A stretch of DNA of 64,000 bases from NCBI GenBank assembly GCA_037974965.1, contig JBBPFI010000003.1, positions 2,108,001-2,172,000 on the forward strand. Reading direction: 5' to 3'. The notes under the pieces are model-generated. The model was not told where the DNA came from, did no database searches, and saw only the letters and a list, made by a program, of their open reading frames with translations. Shown here one piece after another: positions 44,142 to 56,502 of the stretch. Numbering within the stretch: position 1 is the first letter of the stretch; each line of letters starts with the position of its first letter. This DNA is from Dacryopinax spathularia (lineage: Eukaryota; Basidiomycota; Dacrymycetes; Dacrymycetales; Dacrymycetaceae). Made by a program: the position numbers and the translations under genes.

Positions 44142-46245
44142 CTAAGCTGCTGCCGCAACCGGTGCAGCGACATTGTCACCCGTAACGTCTAATCCGACCT
44201 TCTCGACCTCCTTCTCGACCTCCTTCTTCTCGACCTCCTTCTTCTCCGCCAGCTTCTCGTCAGACTTCGAGCTGTCCTCAGCCTGCCCGCCCTCCGCAGG
44301 TTTCCCGGCCACCGGCCCATCCGGCGTACTCTGGAAATCATCCGGATTCAACCCCGCTTTCTTGAGCAATGCCCCAAACAGCGATTTCTTCACTTCGAGC
44401 CATTGCTCGCTATGTCCCTCTATCGCGGGAGCGCCGAAGATGGCGCCTTCGGAATTCAGCCACTCGACGGTCTCTTTGACGTATTTGACTTCGTTTTCGT
44501 GGCCCATTAGCTGTATCCACATCATCAGTATATGGCAACGGTATGGGATAGAGAGAGGAGAGAACGGGGGGACGCACATGCATATACTTGCTCCCGCCCT
44601 TCTCTACAAGCAGCCGCTCATATTCCTTCCTCCTCCCCTGCTCATCCGGGATCCTAGCCTTCTCGCTCCACACCCTGCTGATCGCCAAACTCTGATACTC
44701 GAAAAACGAGAACGTCGCCGTATTGATCGACAGTCCCAGGAAGGCTAAAGTCGGCTCGGGGATGTAGAATACGTCTCGGAGGAGGTTTTGCACGCCGCCT
44801 CCGTCGGTTATTAGCACTCTGTCTGGGGACTGGTACGGCGAGGTTTGCGGGGAGCCGGGGTCGAGGTGGAAGTCGGGGAGGAAGGGGAGGGAGTATTGAT
44901 ACCTATCACCACAATCCGGTCAACCACGGTTCTTCGCCATATCCGTACTTGAAGGTGGACATACCCGGTGGCAAAGATAATCCTATCGAAACCCTGCACG
45001 ATCCTCCCATCAGTAAGCTCGATCTTCCCATCCCGCAAGCTCGTCTCCTCCCCCGTCAACGGCAAGAACCGCCTGATCTCAGGCAAGTGCTCTCCGTTCT
45101 CCGGCAACATCTTCAGCTGGAACGTCCGCTGCCGCTGGTAGTGGTCTGGTCCGCGGAACTCGTTTTTTCGGACTTGGTAGATCTTGCCTACGTGGGGGCT
45201 TATATCCCGGGCGATGTCGACGCCGCTCGTGCCGGTCCCGACGATGAGTACTGTCTGCGTAACCCGTAAGCCTGCATACTCGAGGTCTGCGTGGAGCAAG
45301 GAGAGCTCACCTTCCCTGCGTAGTCTTCCGCACTCCTGTATGCGCGAGAATGGATAATCTCCTCCTTCCATCTCTCCGCCCACTCCGTCACGCCCTCCAA
45401 CTTCGGAATGAAAGGAGCACCATAATGTCCCGAAGCGACCACAACAGCATCGAAGTCCTCCGTCCACCATGTAGACTTAGCGGACTCGTCCTCGCCATCC
45501 TCTACTCTCCGCAGGGTGAGCCGCCATGTGGGCTGAGGCTGGCCCTGGGGAGGGGTGAGGGGCTCGATCTTCTCGACTCGGGTCCGGTAGGACGTGAATT
45601 CGTTAAGGCCGAAATGGGCTGCGTAGCTTTGGATGTATTTGGAGATCTCATGGTGAGGAACGTGCCAGCCCTGCACTCCCAGTCAAAACAATCTCTCCAC
45701 TGCGGTGGACGAGGACGCTTACGGTCCCTTCCGGCCACGGGAAATCCTTAAACTCCATACAAGGCGTCGGCACGTTATTCGTCAACGAGTGATACACCGG
45801 GTTCGGCGGCGAAAACTCTTTCCGCTCAGCCTTGTCCTCATCTTTCTGCACTTTCTCAACTGGCAACCGCTCAGCCTCCTTGGGAGGGAGGGAAGGGACG
45901 AAGTCGCCTATTGATGGCGGGACGGATGGGTATTTGGGCTGGAGGGGGAGGTGGGGCTCGAATGTCCATGTTCCGCCTGCATATGGTTGGCGCTCGAAGA
46001 CTCGGACTTTGAGCCCCGCATCGCGCAAATGACGAGCTGCTGGAAGCTACGAGAAGGCGTCTTTCGATGAGTACTACCTTATATATGCTGCAAGAAAGAC
46101 GTACACCGGAAGGACCAGCGCCAACAACAGCAACGCGTTCTATAGGTCTTTCGAAGACGTGGTAGCCCTGCGCATCGTCCCTCTTAAGCAAGCCAGGCAT
46201 GGTCGCAAGCACAAGCGCAAGATAGCAAAGCAAGAAGAAGAGCAA
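44142..46245 (-). CDS. Flavin-containing monooxygenase (FMO family)
   Basis: FAD/NADPH enzyme that oxygenates N- or S-containing substrates or ketones. Motifs in order are the FAD-binding VAVVGAGPSG, a FERQPYAGGTWTFE loop, the FMO fingerprint IIHSRAYRSAEDYAGK (HxxxY type), the NADPH-binding VLIVGTGTSGVDIARDI, and the ATGY end (RIIFATGY). About five introns. The protein starts MLFFLLCYLALVLATMPG, a hydrophobic segment that may anchor it to the ER; an alternative start at 46200 (MPGLLKRDD) would drop it. After the core, the last ~90 residues are an unusual Lys/Glu/Ala tail with repeated EKKEVEK units and ending DNVAAPVAAAA. Substrate unknown. It is divergent from a second flavin hydroxylase. 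Confidence 0.9.
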
Positions 46246-47203
46246 GAGAGCCGTTGCACGAGCTCGGTGCTTTCATACTAGTTTAGCCAGGCCAGCTGCC
46301 GCCGAAGATGCGGTTGCTTCTCCCTCGGCCATCCGCGATCCCTTCGAGCCAAGATAGGGGAGAAGCCGGCCAGACGTCCCATGTACCGGAACATGGACAA
46401 AATCGCCATTCTTCGCATTGAAGATGTTATCCCATTATTGCTTACATGGATGATGTCGCGGGGTGGGTGTTGGGTGTCGGGCGGGCCCGATTGCGTGCGT
46501 ATGGCGATCGGAAACGCGAACTCTCGGAAGCTTCTTGGGCATTGTCACGTTTCCGTAAGCAGGCGATGATATCGAATCTCATAATCTCGACCGTAGAGCA
46601 AGGATTATTCGGTGGTTACACAGCCGAAGTTCCAGTCAAAAAGTAAAGCCAGTATATGCTGGTGACGGCGGCTAGGTTGGACCAGATTATCTCTAAGAAT
46701 GATCGAGGTGGATGTGCTTCGCGTCCGATCACTTGTACCAAAATGCGGGGAAGTCGATCGCGACGCGTCTTGTTCCGCTCAGCCCAGAGTCGACCTTGAA
46801 CATTCTCCTCGTCCTTTACTATCATCTTTCCAATCCATACCCTCGATGTTCGCTCTCTTGCACATAATGGACCGTTCGATATCCCGGATAGCAATGCCGG
46901 TGCTACATATGTGCGCTCCACAGCAACAGGGATGAACCTCGTCGAGCATCGAGGGACGACGGATGGCGTAATCCTTGCATCTTGCCTCGCCATATTGTTC
47001 AAACCGACCCCACAGCACACACAACACCAGATACTGCGGGGCGGCTGTTATACCATTTCCAGACCTGCTTATCGTATCTCGATGATCTGACTACGCTTCG
47101 CGTACTAAGCCTGCGGTGCTCTGGTGGTGCCTGAGGCGCATATATGCGCGTTTTATAAGCCCTGAGCGCTTGTTGCTTTCCTGGCGACTGCTTTCTTGCA
47201 AAT
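46246..47203. promoter_or_regulatory. Divergent upstream region of two flavin monooxygenases
   Basis: 958 bases between the FMO start on the minus strand and the hydroxylase start on the plus strand. No gene seen inside. A TATA-like TTTTATAAG lies at 47151-47159, about 50 bases before the hydroxylase ATG, directly after the palindrome listed next. Confidence 0.5.
47136..47149. promoter_or_regulatory. 14-bp perfect palindrome GCGCATATATGCGC
   Basis: A perfect inverted repeat beside the TATA-like box, 55 bases upstream of the salicylate hydroxylase-like start codon. Palindromes in this position can bind dimeric regulators. The same TATATGCGC core recurs in introns elsewhere in the window, so it may instead be a general composition feature. 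Confidence 0.4.
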
Positions 47204-48920
47204 ATGGGAGACTCTGGAGCTCAGGCTGCTCGTCCGTTGAGGATAGCGATCATCGGTGCTGGACCGGCTGGGTTGGCCGCTGCTATTGCTCTTGGTCGGC
47301 TGCCGGAGGTCGACTTGCACGTATTCGAGCAAGCCAAGGAACTGAGGGAAATCGGCGCGGTAAGCTATCATCTCACTTCACCTGCTGCATGAATTCTGAA
47401 GATGCTGTATAGGGTATTGGCATCAACGAGAACACTTGGCGGCTGCTGAAGTGGTATGGTGCGGACAAGAACTTGGATGCATACTACAAGAAGCGGGATG
47501 ACAGCGTCATTGATGTCCAGACACGGTACGTTTGGGCACACCCTACCCTTCAATTCTCTCTGATCCATAAACAGAGATGGTATCACGGGCGAGCTCCTAG
47601 GCCAGAGGTTACAGAAAGACTCTTCTCCTATTGGTCCACCCTATGCCCGCGTCGAACGGTACAAGCTTCAAAATGCCTTGAAGAAAGAGGTACCGGAAGG
47701 GCTGATCCAGCTGCGAAAGAAGCTGGTCGAGATCGAGGAGCATCCGAACGGCCTTACGTTGAAGTTTGAAGATGGGATGAGCCTGGACAATGTTGATCTG
47801 CTCGTTGGCGCGGATGGGATCCGCTCAGTCAGTCTCCTTCCCTCCTCCGTCGTGCAGATGCTGACTCTCTGATGCAGGCCGTAAGAACCCACGCCTTCCC
47901 AAACCACAAGCTGTCCTTCTCCGGCAAAGTCGCCTACCGCGTCCTCATCCCGCAAGAAGATGTCGCGCATATACCTGACATTCCGCCTTGTGCGTGCTTC
48001 TGGCAGACACCAAAAACGCACGTCTACACCAATCCTCTGGATGATGGCAAGTTCGAGATTGCGACGCGAGCGCTGGAGACGGATGAGAATGCGGAGAAGG
48101 TTAGCTGGGGACAGGAGGCGAAGCCAGAACAGGTGGTTCATCATTACGAGGTGCGTTTGCTACTATTTCGCCGAGATATCAGCTCAACCCGGCTCAGGGG
48201 TATCATCCTACCATTCGTGCAATTGTCGCAGCACCGAAATCATGGCTCTCTTTTGCCCTCTTCGGCGGACCTCGTCTTGAATCAGTCATTTATAAGGGTC
48301 GGATTGTTCTGATCGGTGATGCCGCACATCGTATGTCCCCATTGCTCCTGACAAGAAACCATGGCTAACCGACTGAATAGCTCTATCTGGCGCCTTTGGT
48401 GCAGGCGCCGCTTTCGCACTTGAAGACGCATATACGTTGATGGCAACTATCGGCTATGCTCGGACGCATAACAAATCCCAAGCATGGGCATTGGAGGAGT
48501 TTGACCAAATCCGCGGACCTCATTATGAGAAACTGGTACGTTCCCACGAATGCCAGGACACGGGGCTAGGACCTGATTGGGCTATTCAGTTCAATATTCT
48601 CGACACGTACGAAAGGGTGAATAAGGAGGTCTTCGCTATTGAGCCTCCTCTTGCCCCAAGCGAGCTCGTAAAGCTCAGGCTGCAGAAGAACATGGCATCT
48701 GCCAACACGGCCTGGATCTACAAATATGACGTGCGTCTCGCCCTTACTGAACTCGTCTTTTCGCTCAACCTTGCTGCAGATCACAAAAGTCTGGCAGGAG
48801 CGACAGGCAGAACTGGAAGCAGCCGTGCCTGCTAATACCGAGCAGGAGGACGAGGTCGCCGGGCAGCCACTAGACAAGGTCGTCGCAGACGTCGCTCGTC
48901 TGTCAGTCGTTTCCGCTTAG
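47204..48920 (+). CDS. Salicylate hydroxylase-like FAD monooxygenase
   Basis: Class A flavoprotein hydroxylase of the PHBH fold, about 430 residues, with about seven short introns. It begins MGDSGAQAARPLRIAIIGAG, followed by PAGLAAAIALGR, the Rossmann FAD site. Next come GIGINENTWRLLKWYGAD, typical of fungal salicylate hydroxylases, the DG motif LLVGADGIRS, the segment VAYRVLIP and the GD motif GRIVLIGDAAH with LSGAFGAGAAFALEDA after the intron. Introns fall after LREIGA, VIDVQTR, GIRS, VVHHYE, GDAAH, YEKL and WIYKYD. Members decarboxylate and hydroxylate salicylate or related aromatics; the exact substrate is not deducible. It is divergent from the FMO gene. Confidence 0.93.
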
Positions 48921-49066
48921 AACCACGCCTAGATCATTTCCTTTGGGTAAAATGCGCATATACATATATATAGACTCCGTCCTACAACGACTATGATACA
49001 TATAAACCGCTACGTACGTATGTCAATCAACCTCATCCAGGCGCGGCAAAACAAAGCTAAGCTACA

Positions 49067-51413
49067 CTACAACTCGATCAAAGCGACCTCCTTCTCCTCC
49101 CTCACCGGAGGGGCATATCCGTACCCACTCGGCAGATCTGCAGGAGCCTCGGGGAACGCAGACGGGAAGACCGTATGAGGCGCTTCTGGGAATGTAGGCA
49201 ATTGTTGCTGGACTGGCGGTGCTTGCGTAGGCTGGTAATGCTGTGCCGGTGGTTGCGCGTATACGGGCTGTGACGGCTGTTGAGGTGCCGGCGCCGGAGA
49301 CGTCGCATACGCCGGTTGGGCCGGAGCAGCAGGAGCAGCAAACGACTGCTGTCTCGACGGAGCACCAGGCGCGTTCGCATAAGGCTGAGGCTGGGAGACC
49401 GGCGCTGCTTGATACGTCACAACAGGCGGTGCGACAGCCGGGGTAGGAGGCGCCTGTTGGACCGGAGCGGATATGGGTGCTCCGTAGGGAGCTGACATTT
49501 GCATTACTGGTGATGTTGGTGCTTGGGCTTGGGCGGGGGGAGGCGACATCATCCCCGTGTTTGACCGGACTGGGGAGGGAGGGTATGCCTGGATGGGTGG
49601 GATGGGGTGTTCTTGTTTTGCTGGGGAAGTGTACTGTTGTGGTTGTTGTTGCTGCTGCGGTTCCTGGTAGGCCTGCGGGGCCGGGGCGTAGGCTTGTTGT
49701 TGAGGTGGAGCGTACTGTTGCTGAGGCGCGTAGGGTTGTTGTTGAGGTGCTGCATATGGCTGTTGAGGTGCAGTGTATGCCGTCTGCGGTGAAGCGGTCC
49801 GTTGAGGTGCATATGAAGCGTAGGTCTGAGTTCGTAGTGGTTGCCTGTACGTGCTTGCGCGCCGCTCAAGCTGGGCATTAAGGTGGCTGTCGAACAGCCT
49901 GACCACTTCAGCGAGCTTGCCGTGCATCTCCGTCAGCATTTCTAGAAAATTGTCAGCGTCGGTAGAAAGGTAGCTATATGCGGGTGTGCTTACGTTCTTT
50001 CCGCTCCGTATCATCCAGACTCCGTACTAGCCTTGGTCGTAACCTATCGGCCCTCTCGCGTAGCTCCTCAATACTTCTTGGTGATGCGCCGTTCTCGACC
50101 GCTTCGGTAAAATTCAGAATCGTGAGGGTCTCCGCATCGCTCAGATCGTAATTCGGTAGTGGAGGAGGCGGTTGCTATACACGTGTCAGCAAACAGAACA
50201 TGGATAAGGGCGTAGAAATACATACCGGGAAATACGACTCCACAACACCCGGCCGTTCAGGCATCGGCGAAGGTGCACTAGGCACATTCATCGCTTGATA
50301 CTCCTCGAGCGAAGCCTTAATAGCCGCAGCCAAATCCGGATCTTCCTCCTCCTCCGCAACCGGAGCGGGCGGATACCCCTTGGACAGAGCAGCCGGTCTC
50401 GCAGACGGACCCTCATCGACCACATGTCCCATACTCTTCGCTTCTGCCAAACTGAGCGCAATAGCCCGCTCGAGATCCTTGTCCGCTTTCTCTCGCTCGC
50501 GCCGGACCCATTCCCTGCTGCCTACACCATCTTTCTTGGAGTCTTTCTTGGCTGACTCGCCGGTCTTGCGCGTGAGCTTATCGTGGCAGTCTTTGCAGAC
50601 TCGCACTTCGGTGTTGATCCCGAAGTGGTCGAGTCGGGACGTGTAGGATGAACAGCTCTGACAGAACGTCTGGCCACAGTTCCTGCAGTGGTGCTTCCGG
50701 AAGGTCATCGTAAATGGCTCGCGGCAGCGCATACACCGGTCGGAGTCGGTCCAAGCTGGTGCAGTCGCAGTCTGGTATAGAGTAGCAGTTGCAGCGACTG
50801 GGGACTCGGGCGGGAACTCGAAGCCTGACACACGTTCAGCTGAATTCATAAACCAGGGAGTATAGATACGCACCTGATGACTTCAGATTCTTGTACGTCT
50901 CCCCAACGTACTTCAGCTCCGAGTTGCCCTCCATTCCCCTAGCCCAACTCTGCACCAACCGTAATATCGTCTGCTTCACATCCCTGTTCACGCCCGACGA
51001 CTTGACGATCGACACAAGATCATCCATAAACTCTCTCGACGCGACCTGGGTAAGGAACGTATCGCCGCCGTTCTTGGTGCATGTGTCAGCCAACTACAAT
51101 GTCCTGTCAGCTTCTACCGGTCGCGAGTCAACATGGAGACACGTACCTCCAATGCTAGCAGTTGCACGTTTGGGTTCTTGTGGTCTATCCGCCGCTTGAT
51201 GCTCCTCATCGCTGCAAGGGGCGTGACGCTCTTCGACCGGATTTGGTCGCATATCTCCAGGTTGAGCGCGATATCCGATCCACCAACAGGCAGCAGTTCA
51301 GACGTCGCCTTGTCTGTCCCAGAACATCAGCATCCTGCACCGTCAACAAGCAAAGAAGCGTACTCACCTACTAGTTCGTCGAACGGGGACGCACCCCAGA
51401 ATAAAGAAGCCAT
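49067..51413 (-). CDS. VPS27: Vps27/HRS, ESCRT-0 subunit
   Basis: Recruits ubiquitinated cargo and ESCRT-I to endosomes. VHS domain in the first ~150 residues ([15 protein letters not shown], then [16 protein letters not shown]-type helices and [20 protein letters not shown]). FYVE zinc finger: [20 protein letters not shown] with the PI3P-binding RKHHCR, then [13 protein letters not shown] and VCKDCHDKL. Two ubiquitin-interacting motifs: [17 protein letters not shown] and [21 protein letters not shown] sequence ([11 protein letters not shown]) right after the second UIM fits the Vps23/TSG101-binding motif. A helical segment ([20 protein letters not shown]) suits the Hse1/STAM interaction. The last ~280 residues are Gln/Pro/Ala-rich, ending EVALIEL, which resembles a clathrin box. 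Five or six introns. Confidence 0.96.
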
Positions 51414-51947
51414 TGTTTGGCTATTGAGTGTATGGTACGAACGTAAGGAAGATGTATGCTGTTTCTACCGCCGTTCGGACACAGGAGCGCTATATGGCGG
51501 CGGTGGTTGGTGGCCCCTCAGTCAGTGGACGCACAGCGACACGCGCCGGGAGCATTTGGCTGCGTAACCTCGGAGAAGATGACAGCTCCGATTCCGGGGT
51601 TGATTATTAAGCAGCGAATCGGATGTTGGCCTCTTCATCAGCGGCGACGGCTGACAATTCCTGTGAGTCATACTGTTCAGGCTTTCGCTGAACCGCGGAG
51701 AACTATGCGCTGCCAGAAGATTTAAACGCCAACTATGCCGGGCTAGGAGGTGCTAGAATAATGGCTTCGAAACGACATCACTCAGCGGAGCGACATCACT
51801 CAGCGGATAGCATGGTGCCCAAAGGTCAATGAACAAACGTATATTTTACCAAAACCCAACGGGTTCCGCAATAAGGTACAAAAAGAACAAAAGTCAAAAC
51901 GAAGTAAACAATTCACCCATCACCACCACCTTCTGGGGCAACGGCGC
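51414..51947. other. Spacer between VPS27 and VPS35
   Basis: 534 bases holding the VPS27 promoter and the VPS35 3' end. A direct repeat ACATCACTCAGCGGA occurs twice at about 51776-51805. No gene recognised. Confidence 0.45.
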
Positions 51948-54900
51948 TCACTGCGCAACATTCATCTTCAACAACGCCCCCGCAATATCCACCTCCCCCC
52001 ACCTCCCGCCTCCGCCCTCCTTCTTCGACCGAATATAGAGCAGCGTGTTCCTAAAATGACGCGTTATCATATCTGCCGTATGGACGCCCTCTATCAGCCC
52101 CGGCGGAGCGCGGGACGTGGGGTGGAAGTCGGAGGAGGAGATGGCGTCGATGTTGGATGTTATGAGCTCTACGAGAGAGTTTATGTATTTTGGCGTCACC
52201 TGCAATCATCATCATCCGTCATGAGCAACGTATTCAGCAAGAAGGATAGTGGGAGGGGTGCTTACAGCCTCGACATCCCGGTCAAAGTAGTACAAGTACT
52301 GGTCCAGCGCCTGCACGTACAGCTGCACGCTGATAATCTCCTCATAGCACGAGCTTGCAATCCTAAGCGTCTTCTGCAGACACTCGAGCACGCGGTTCCC
52401 GTCCCTCAGCGGCTCATGCGTCTCCCCCTCTTCCTCCGCAGCACGAGGCACGTCCGCCTGCCACCACAGATGACTAGCCAATCCCACCGCGGTGGCCTGA
52501 TGACTCTTCTTCAGCAGTTTTGCACCGTGCAGCGCCGCTTTGGTAATGAGCGTGTCGTAGTTATCCTGGCTGAACACGCTCGCCCGCTGCAACGTGCCAA
52601 TGATGAGCGTGATAGCCTGCAGCTGCGCCCTGCTCTCGGAGATCGACTCTTCGTAGATCGTGAATGCCTGCACGTAGAACTCGTACGTGAGCTCCTCGAA
52701 CCCGCAGTCGTCGGAGACTTGAGCGGCGAGGAGGAAGAGCCGGAGGGAGATGTCGGACGCTTCGACGCGGTTGTAGAGGGAGGAGATTATTTGATGGATG
52801 AACTTGAAGAGGTTGGTGAGCTTGTTCGTCCAGTCCTCCTCCTGCGGGCATCATCAGCATACATCCCATAATCTCAGCGGTCTGGGGCGCACCTCTCCCT
52901 CGACGCGCTTGTATCGCCGCGCAAGCTTGATAGCAGCATTAATAAGCGGCGGGAACGTAAATCTGATCCTCTCCGCGCCCTCATTAAAGTGTCTCCTCGC
53001 CTCCTGAAGCAGCTATACCACATCCTCAATCAGCACGCAAATTCTTGCAGTACAAAGCGCAAAAGGCGGACGCACCTCAAACTGCACATCCAGGTCCTCC
53101 GCCCTAAACAGATGCACCATCCTCGCCACCCAGCCCTGTTCCTCCGCCATCTCCTCCGTTTCCTGCCCTCCCGCACCCACAATCCCCCGCCCCGCGCCCA
53201 TCTGCTTCGCCAACGGCGACGGCACAGCATCAGGCTGCGTCTTGATAAGGACATGACACAGCTGGAGCACGCCCGCGACGTCTTCGGGCGTGTCGATTAC
53301 CGTCTCGTTTTTCAGGACGGAGGCGACGATGGCGTGTGCTATGGAGCGACGGGTGGAGAAGGCTTGGAGTTGGAGGAGCGGGGCGTAGGAGGGGAGGGCG
53401 AGGAGGGTGAGGACGGATTGGTACGAGTTTATGGGCGCGAGGAGGAGGGAGAGCAGGTTGGCTGTCGTAGCGGGGATCATCAGGTCCGGACTACATTTGC
53501 CCCAACACAATGTCAGCCACCATCTTCCCAAATCATTAGCGAGAGCAGTGCGCACCTCTCGGCAAACTCCTGCATCTTCCCCCTCGCGAACCCCAAGATC
53601 TGGTCCACATACTCCAGCCGATCCGGATAACAGCTCAAGCTCAAATTGATCAACGACACAAGCAGCGCCGTAATATCCGTAATGGACAAATCCGGGCGGG
53701 CCTTGATAAGGCTCACAACCTGTTCCCAGAAGACCTCGAACAGCTTGACGTTCTCGGGTATGCCGCGGAACTTCTTGATGGGCGGCGGGGCGGGGGCGGG
53801 GGCGCCTTCTTTCTCTTTGCCTTTGTCTGTTTTTGGCGAGTCTGGTCCATTGGCCGCTGGAGGAGCAGCGGGGGTGGAAGGCTGAGGCTTTTCCGGCTCG
53901 GAGGGGTTGACCGCCGACCCGCCCCATTCGCCCGCGCCGGCCTGCACGGCCGGCGGAGGAGGAGAAGTGTGACCATTCGTCCCTCCCCCATTTTCGGCGC
54001 CCGCCCTAGCTCTGGCCTTCTGCAACCGAACCTTCTCCGCCAACCTCCGCGCCGCCTCCTCTTCCTGCCGCTTCGTCTCCGCCGGATCCTCATTCTCCGC
54101 CTCCCTCGCCGCGTACGCCGCGAGCCGATCAATAAGCGCAATGACGATCTGCTTGATGTTGACCTTCGGATGCAACTGCGCCACCGCGGACAAGAACGGG
54201 CCCAGGGTGTGCAGATGGAACTCGTCCGTGAAGACTTGGATCACCACTTCCATCAGGTATTCCTGGGCGATCACGTCTTTGCAGTTGACGACTTGCTCCA
54301 GAATGCTGGGTAGGATCGTCGTGCGGTACATCTCAAAGTCGACCCCTTCGAGCTGACTCAGTCGGACCAGGTTGGTGCCCACTAGGATTCGCAGCTCCTT
54401 GCGCTCGACTTCGCGTTTCTCGCGCTCGCGGCTGTGGCCCTGGTGCTGCAGACGCACCCAGAGCTTGTTCATCTCGATAAAGTTCGTCAAGACGAACCCG
54501 ACCGAGTCGCTCAAGTTCCCTTCGGGGCCCTGCGAGTTCCCCACCGGCAAGTGGTCCCTCGTCTGCCCCGAAAGATAGTGCCTGAGGAAAAGCCCACGGG
54601 TGGGATGCTGAACCCCGCGACTCATCTCCATCATATCCTTCATGATCTCCTTCACGGGCGCGTCGGGGATGCTCATGTAGACGCTCCCGACGGTGATCAT
54701 GAGGTACAGCCGGGGGACGATGTTCCCTGCGTACTGGACGAGCTCGTACAGGTCGGCGAGGTGGTGTTTGCCCGAGACGTGGGCGTCGTAGAGGTAGTTG
54801 GAAAGATGGCGGAGGGCGTCGAAGACTGCCATGTCTGCAGATTAGAACAACAACTTATCAGCCTTGCTCTCCCTCGATGTGGTAGAAAAAGAGGCGTACA

Positions 54901-55181
54901 GAGCTCGTAGTACTGCTTCGGCGACAAACTCGACGTCCTCAACTCGCTCAGCATCGTACTAGCACTCTTGAGCGCATCCATCAATTGATCATTTTCCTGT
55001 CCTTACGCATCAGCACCGCCATCCTTCTCTCCACTCTCCCACTCTCCCAGCCCGTACGAAAGGGCGGGGAACGCTGGAAGAGAATAGGGCGACGCACCAA
55101 ACACCGCTTCATCTGCACGAGCTGGATCTTCACCGTCGCCAGTGCTTCGGCAAGGAGCTTGCCCTCCTCGTTAGCGGACAT
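51948..55181 (-). CDS. VPS35: Vps35, retromer cargo-recognition subunit
   Basis: Alpha-solenoid core of retromer, which retrieves receptors from endosomes to the Golgi. The N-terminal block [20 protein letters not shown], then [20 protein letters not shown] and [10 protein letters not shown], is followed by the hallmark [15 protein letters not shown] (PRLYLM, needed for Vps26 binding) and [20 protein letters not shown]. The middle has a charged/Pro-rich insertion ([16 protein letters not shown], then [14 protein letters not shown]) that is often seen in fungal Vps35. The C-terminal solenoid includes [20 protein letters not shown] and [18 protein letters not shown]. About nine exons. The ATG at 55181 gives [14 protein letters not shown], close to animal and yeast starts, but the frame stays open for 84 or more codons upstream without ATG. 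Confidence 0.95.
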
Positions 55182-56502
55182 GATAGACGGCGCCGGGCCG
55201 CCCGAGACGGAGCCTGCCATCGCGCTCCCTCCTCCTGCTTTTACACCTGGGAGCGGTTTCTGTCTTCCGTTGGGCGAGACCGGGCTGGCGGCCTGACGAG
55301 CTGCAGCGGACGTCGACGCGGTAGGAGATGTCGGCGAAGTGGGTGATTTCGGTTGAGCACGCCCCGCGGCAATAGACGAAGCCGGACGCTCAACAACAGG
55401 CGAATTGATGGGCGACGCCCAGAAACTGTCGTCTGTGCGTAACGACACCCTGCTCTCTCTCTCAACCCACAACGAAGCCGGGGCGCGGGCTCACTAGGTG
55501 TAGTCAATAGGTCGTGGCTGCTCGCTGAACAGCTGGGGGGGAGCTGTTAGCGGGTTACCGGCGGCCTATTTGTAGCGACTTTTAGGGCGGGTGGGCGATA
55601 TTGGCTGTGGGTGGGGTGGAAGGGGGGACAGGGTATGGTGCGGAACGTTTGGTGGAAGTGGCGGAGGCGATGCACCCCAGGTTCGGGTTTACGGCTTCGC
55701 TGCGCAGGTGAGAAAGCGGGGAAATGAGAGGCCAAACTGGATATATGCATCAAAAAGGTGTTATTCTCAAGTGAAGTGCTGTATTTATGACGAGTCAAGT
55801 TTATTTGTAGTTACCAATATGACATTCCTCCTGACTAGCTAGAAATCTATAGATACACTATACACACACCCGCCAAAGATCTCTCCAAAACATCTCGCAA
55901 ACATCATAACAAACTGTCCCTGTCCCGACACCTTGACGACACGAAAAAAAAACAAAGGCAAGAAAAGAAGCGGTTGAGAGTGAGAGGAATGTAAGATGGT
56001 GCGCAGCGTGATGAGATGTGGGAAGGGATTGGTTGTGGGGTTGCGGGGTTGCGGGGATTGGGAAGATTGTAAGGACGGAAAGTGAGATAGAATGAAGTGA
56101 CCAAGCAGATATAAGAGGGAAGGGAAGGGCGGAGGTCGAAAGAGCAAGCGAATGTCCCGACAAAAAGAATGTAAATGTCCAAAAGAATGTCCATTTGATT
56201 GACGAGTCACGAAATGTTGAGCGATGTCGAGCCGCAGATGTTGTCGTCCAAGCAAGAACAACGTGAGAACAGGACGGCCCGCTCGTGCCGGACCAGTTGA
56301 GGCGAGGCAGGATCAGGTGATTTTTGTGGGTCGTCGATTCGGACTGGGGCGTCTCGGTCCAGTGTCTTCCTGCTGGCGGCGAGGGTTGGTGCGCAAGCAT
56401 GGAGGACGGTCGACTTTGTGGCTCGCCTGGGTGAAGTTCCACCTGATCGGAGTCCGGCGGGGAGCATACTTGGAAGTATGCCAGGTCATCGCCCTCTCCC
56501 GC
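55182..56502. other. Upstream of VPS35 and 3' side of the transporter gene
   Basis: 1.3 kb. The part nearest VPS35 (to about 55480) is an open Ser/Thr/Pro-rich extension of the VPS35 frame, possibly an upstream exon or leader. The rest has frames on both strands (for example minus strand 55858-56442) with biased, non-domain sequence. No separate gene is supported. Confidence 0.45.

Noticed and set aside
55858-56442. 194-codon frame on the minus strand near the transporter 3' end
   Set aside because: Biased sequence without domain, likely 3' untranslated region.
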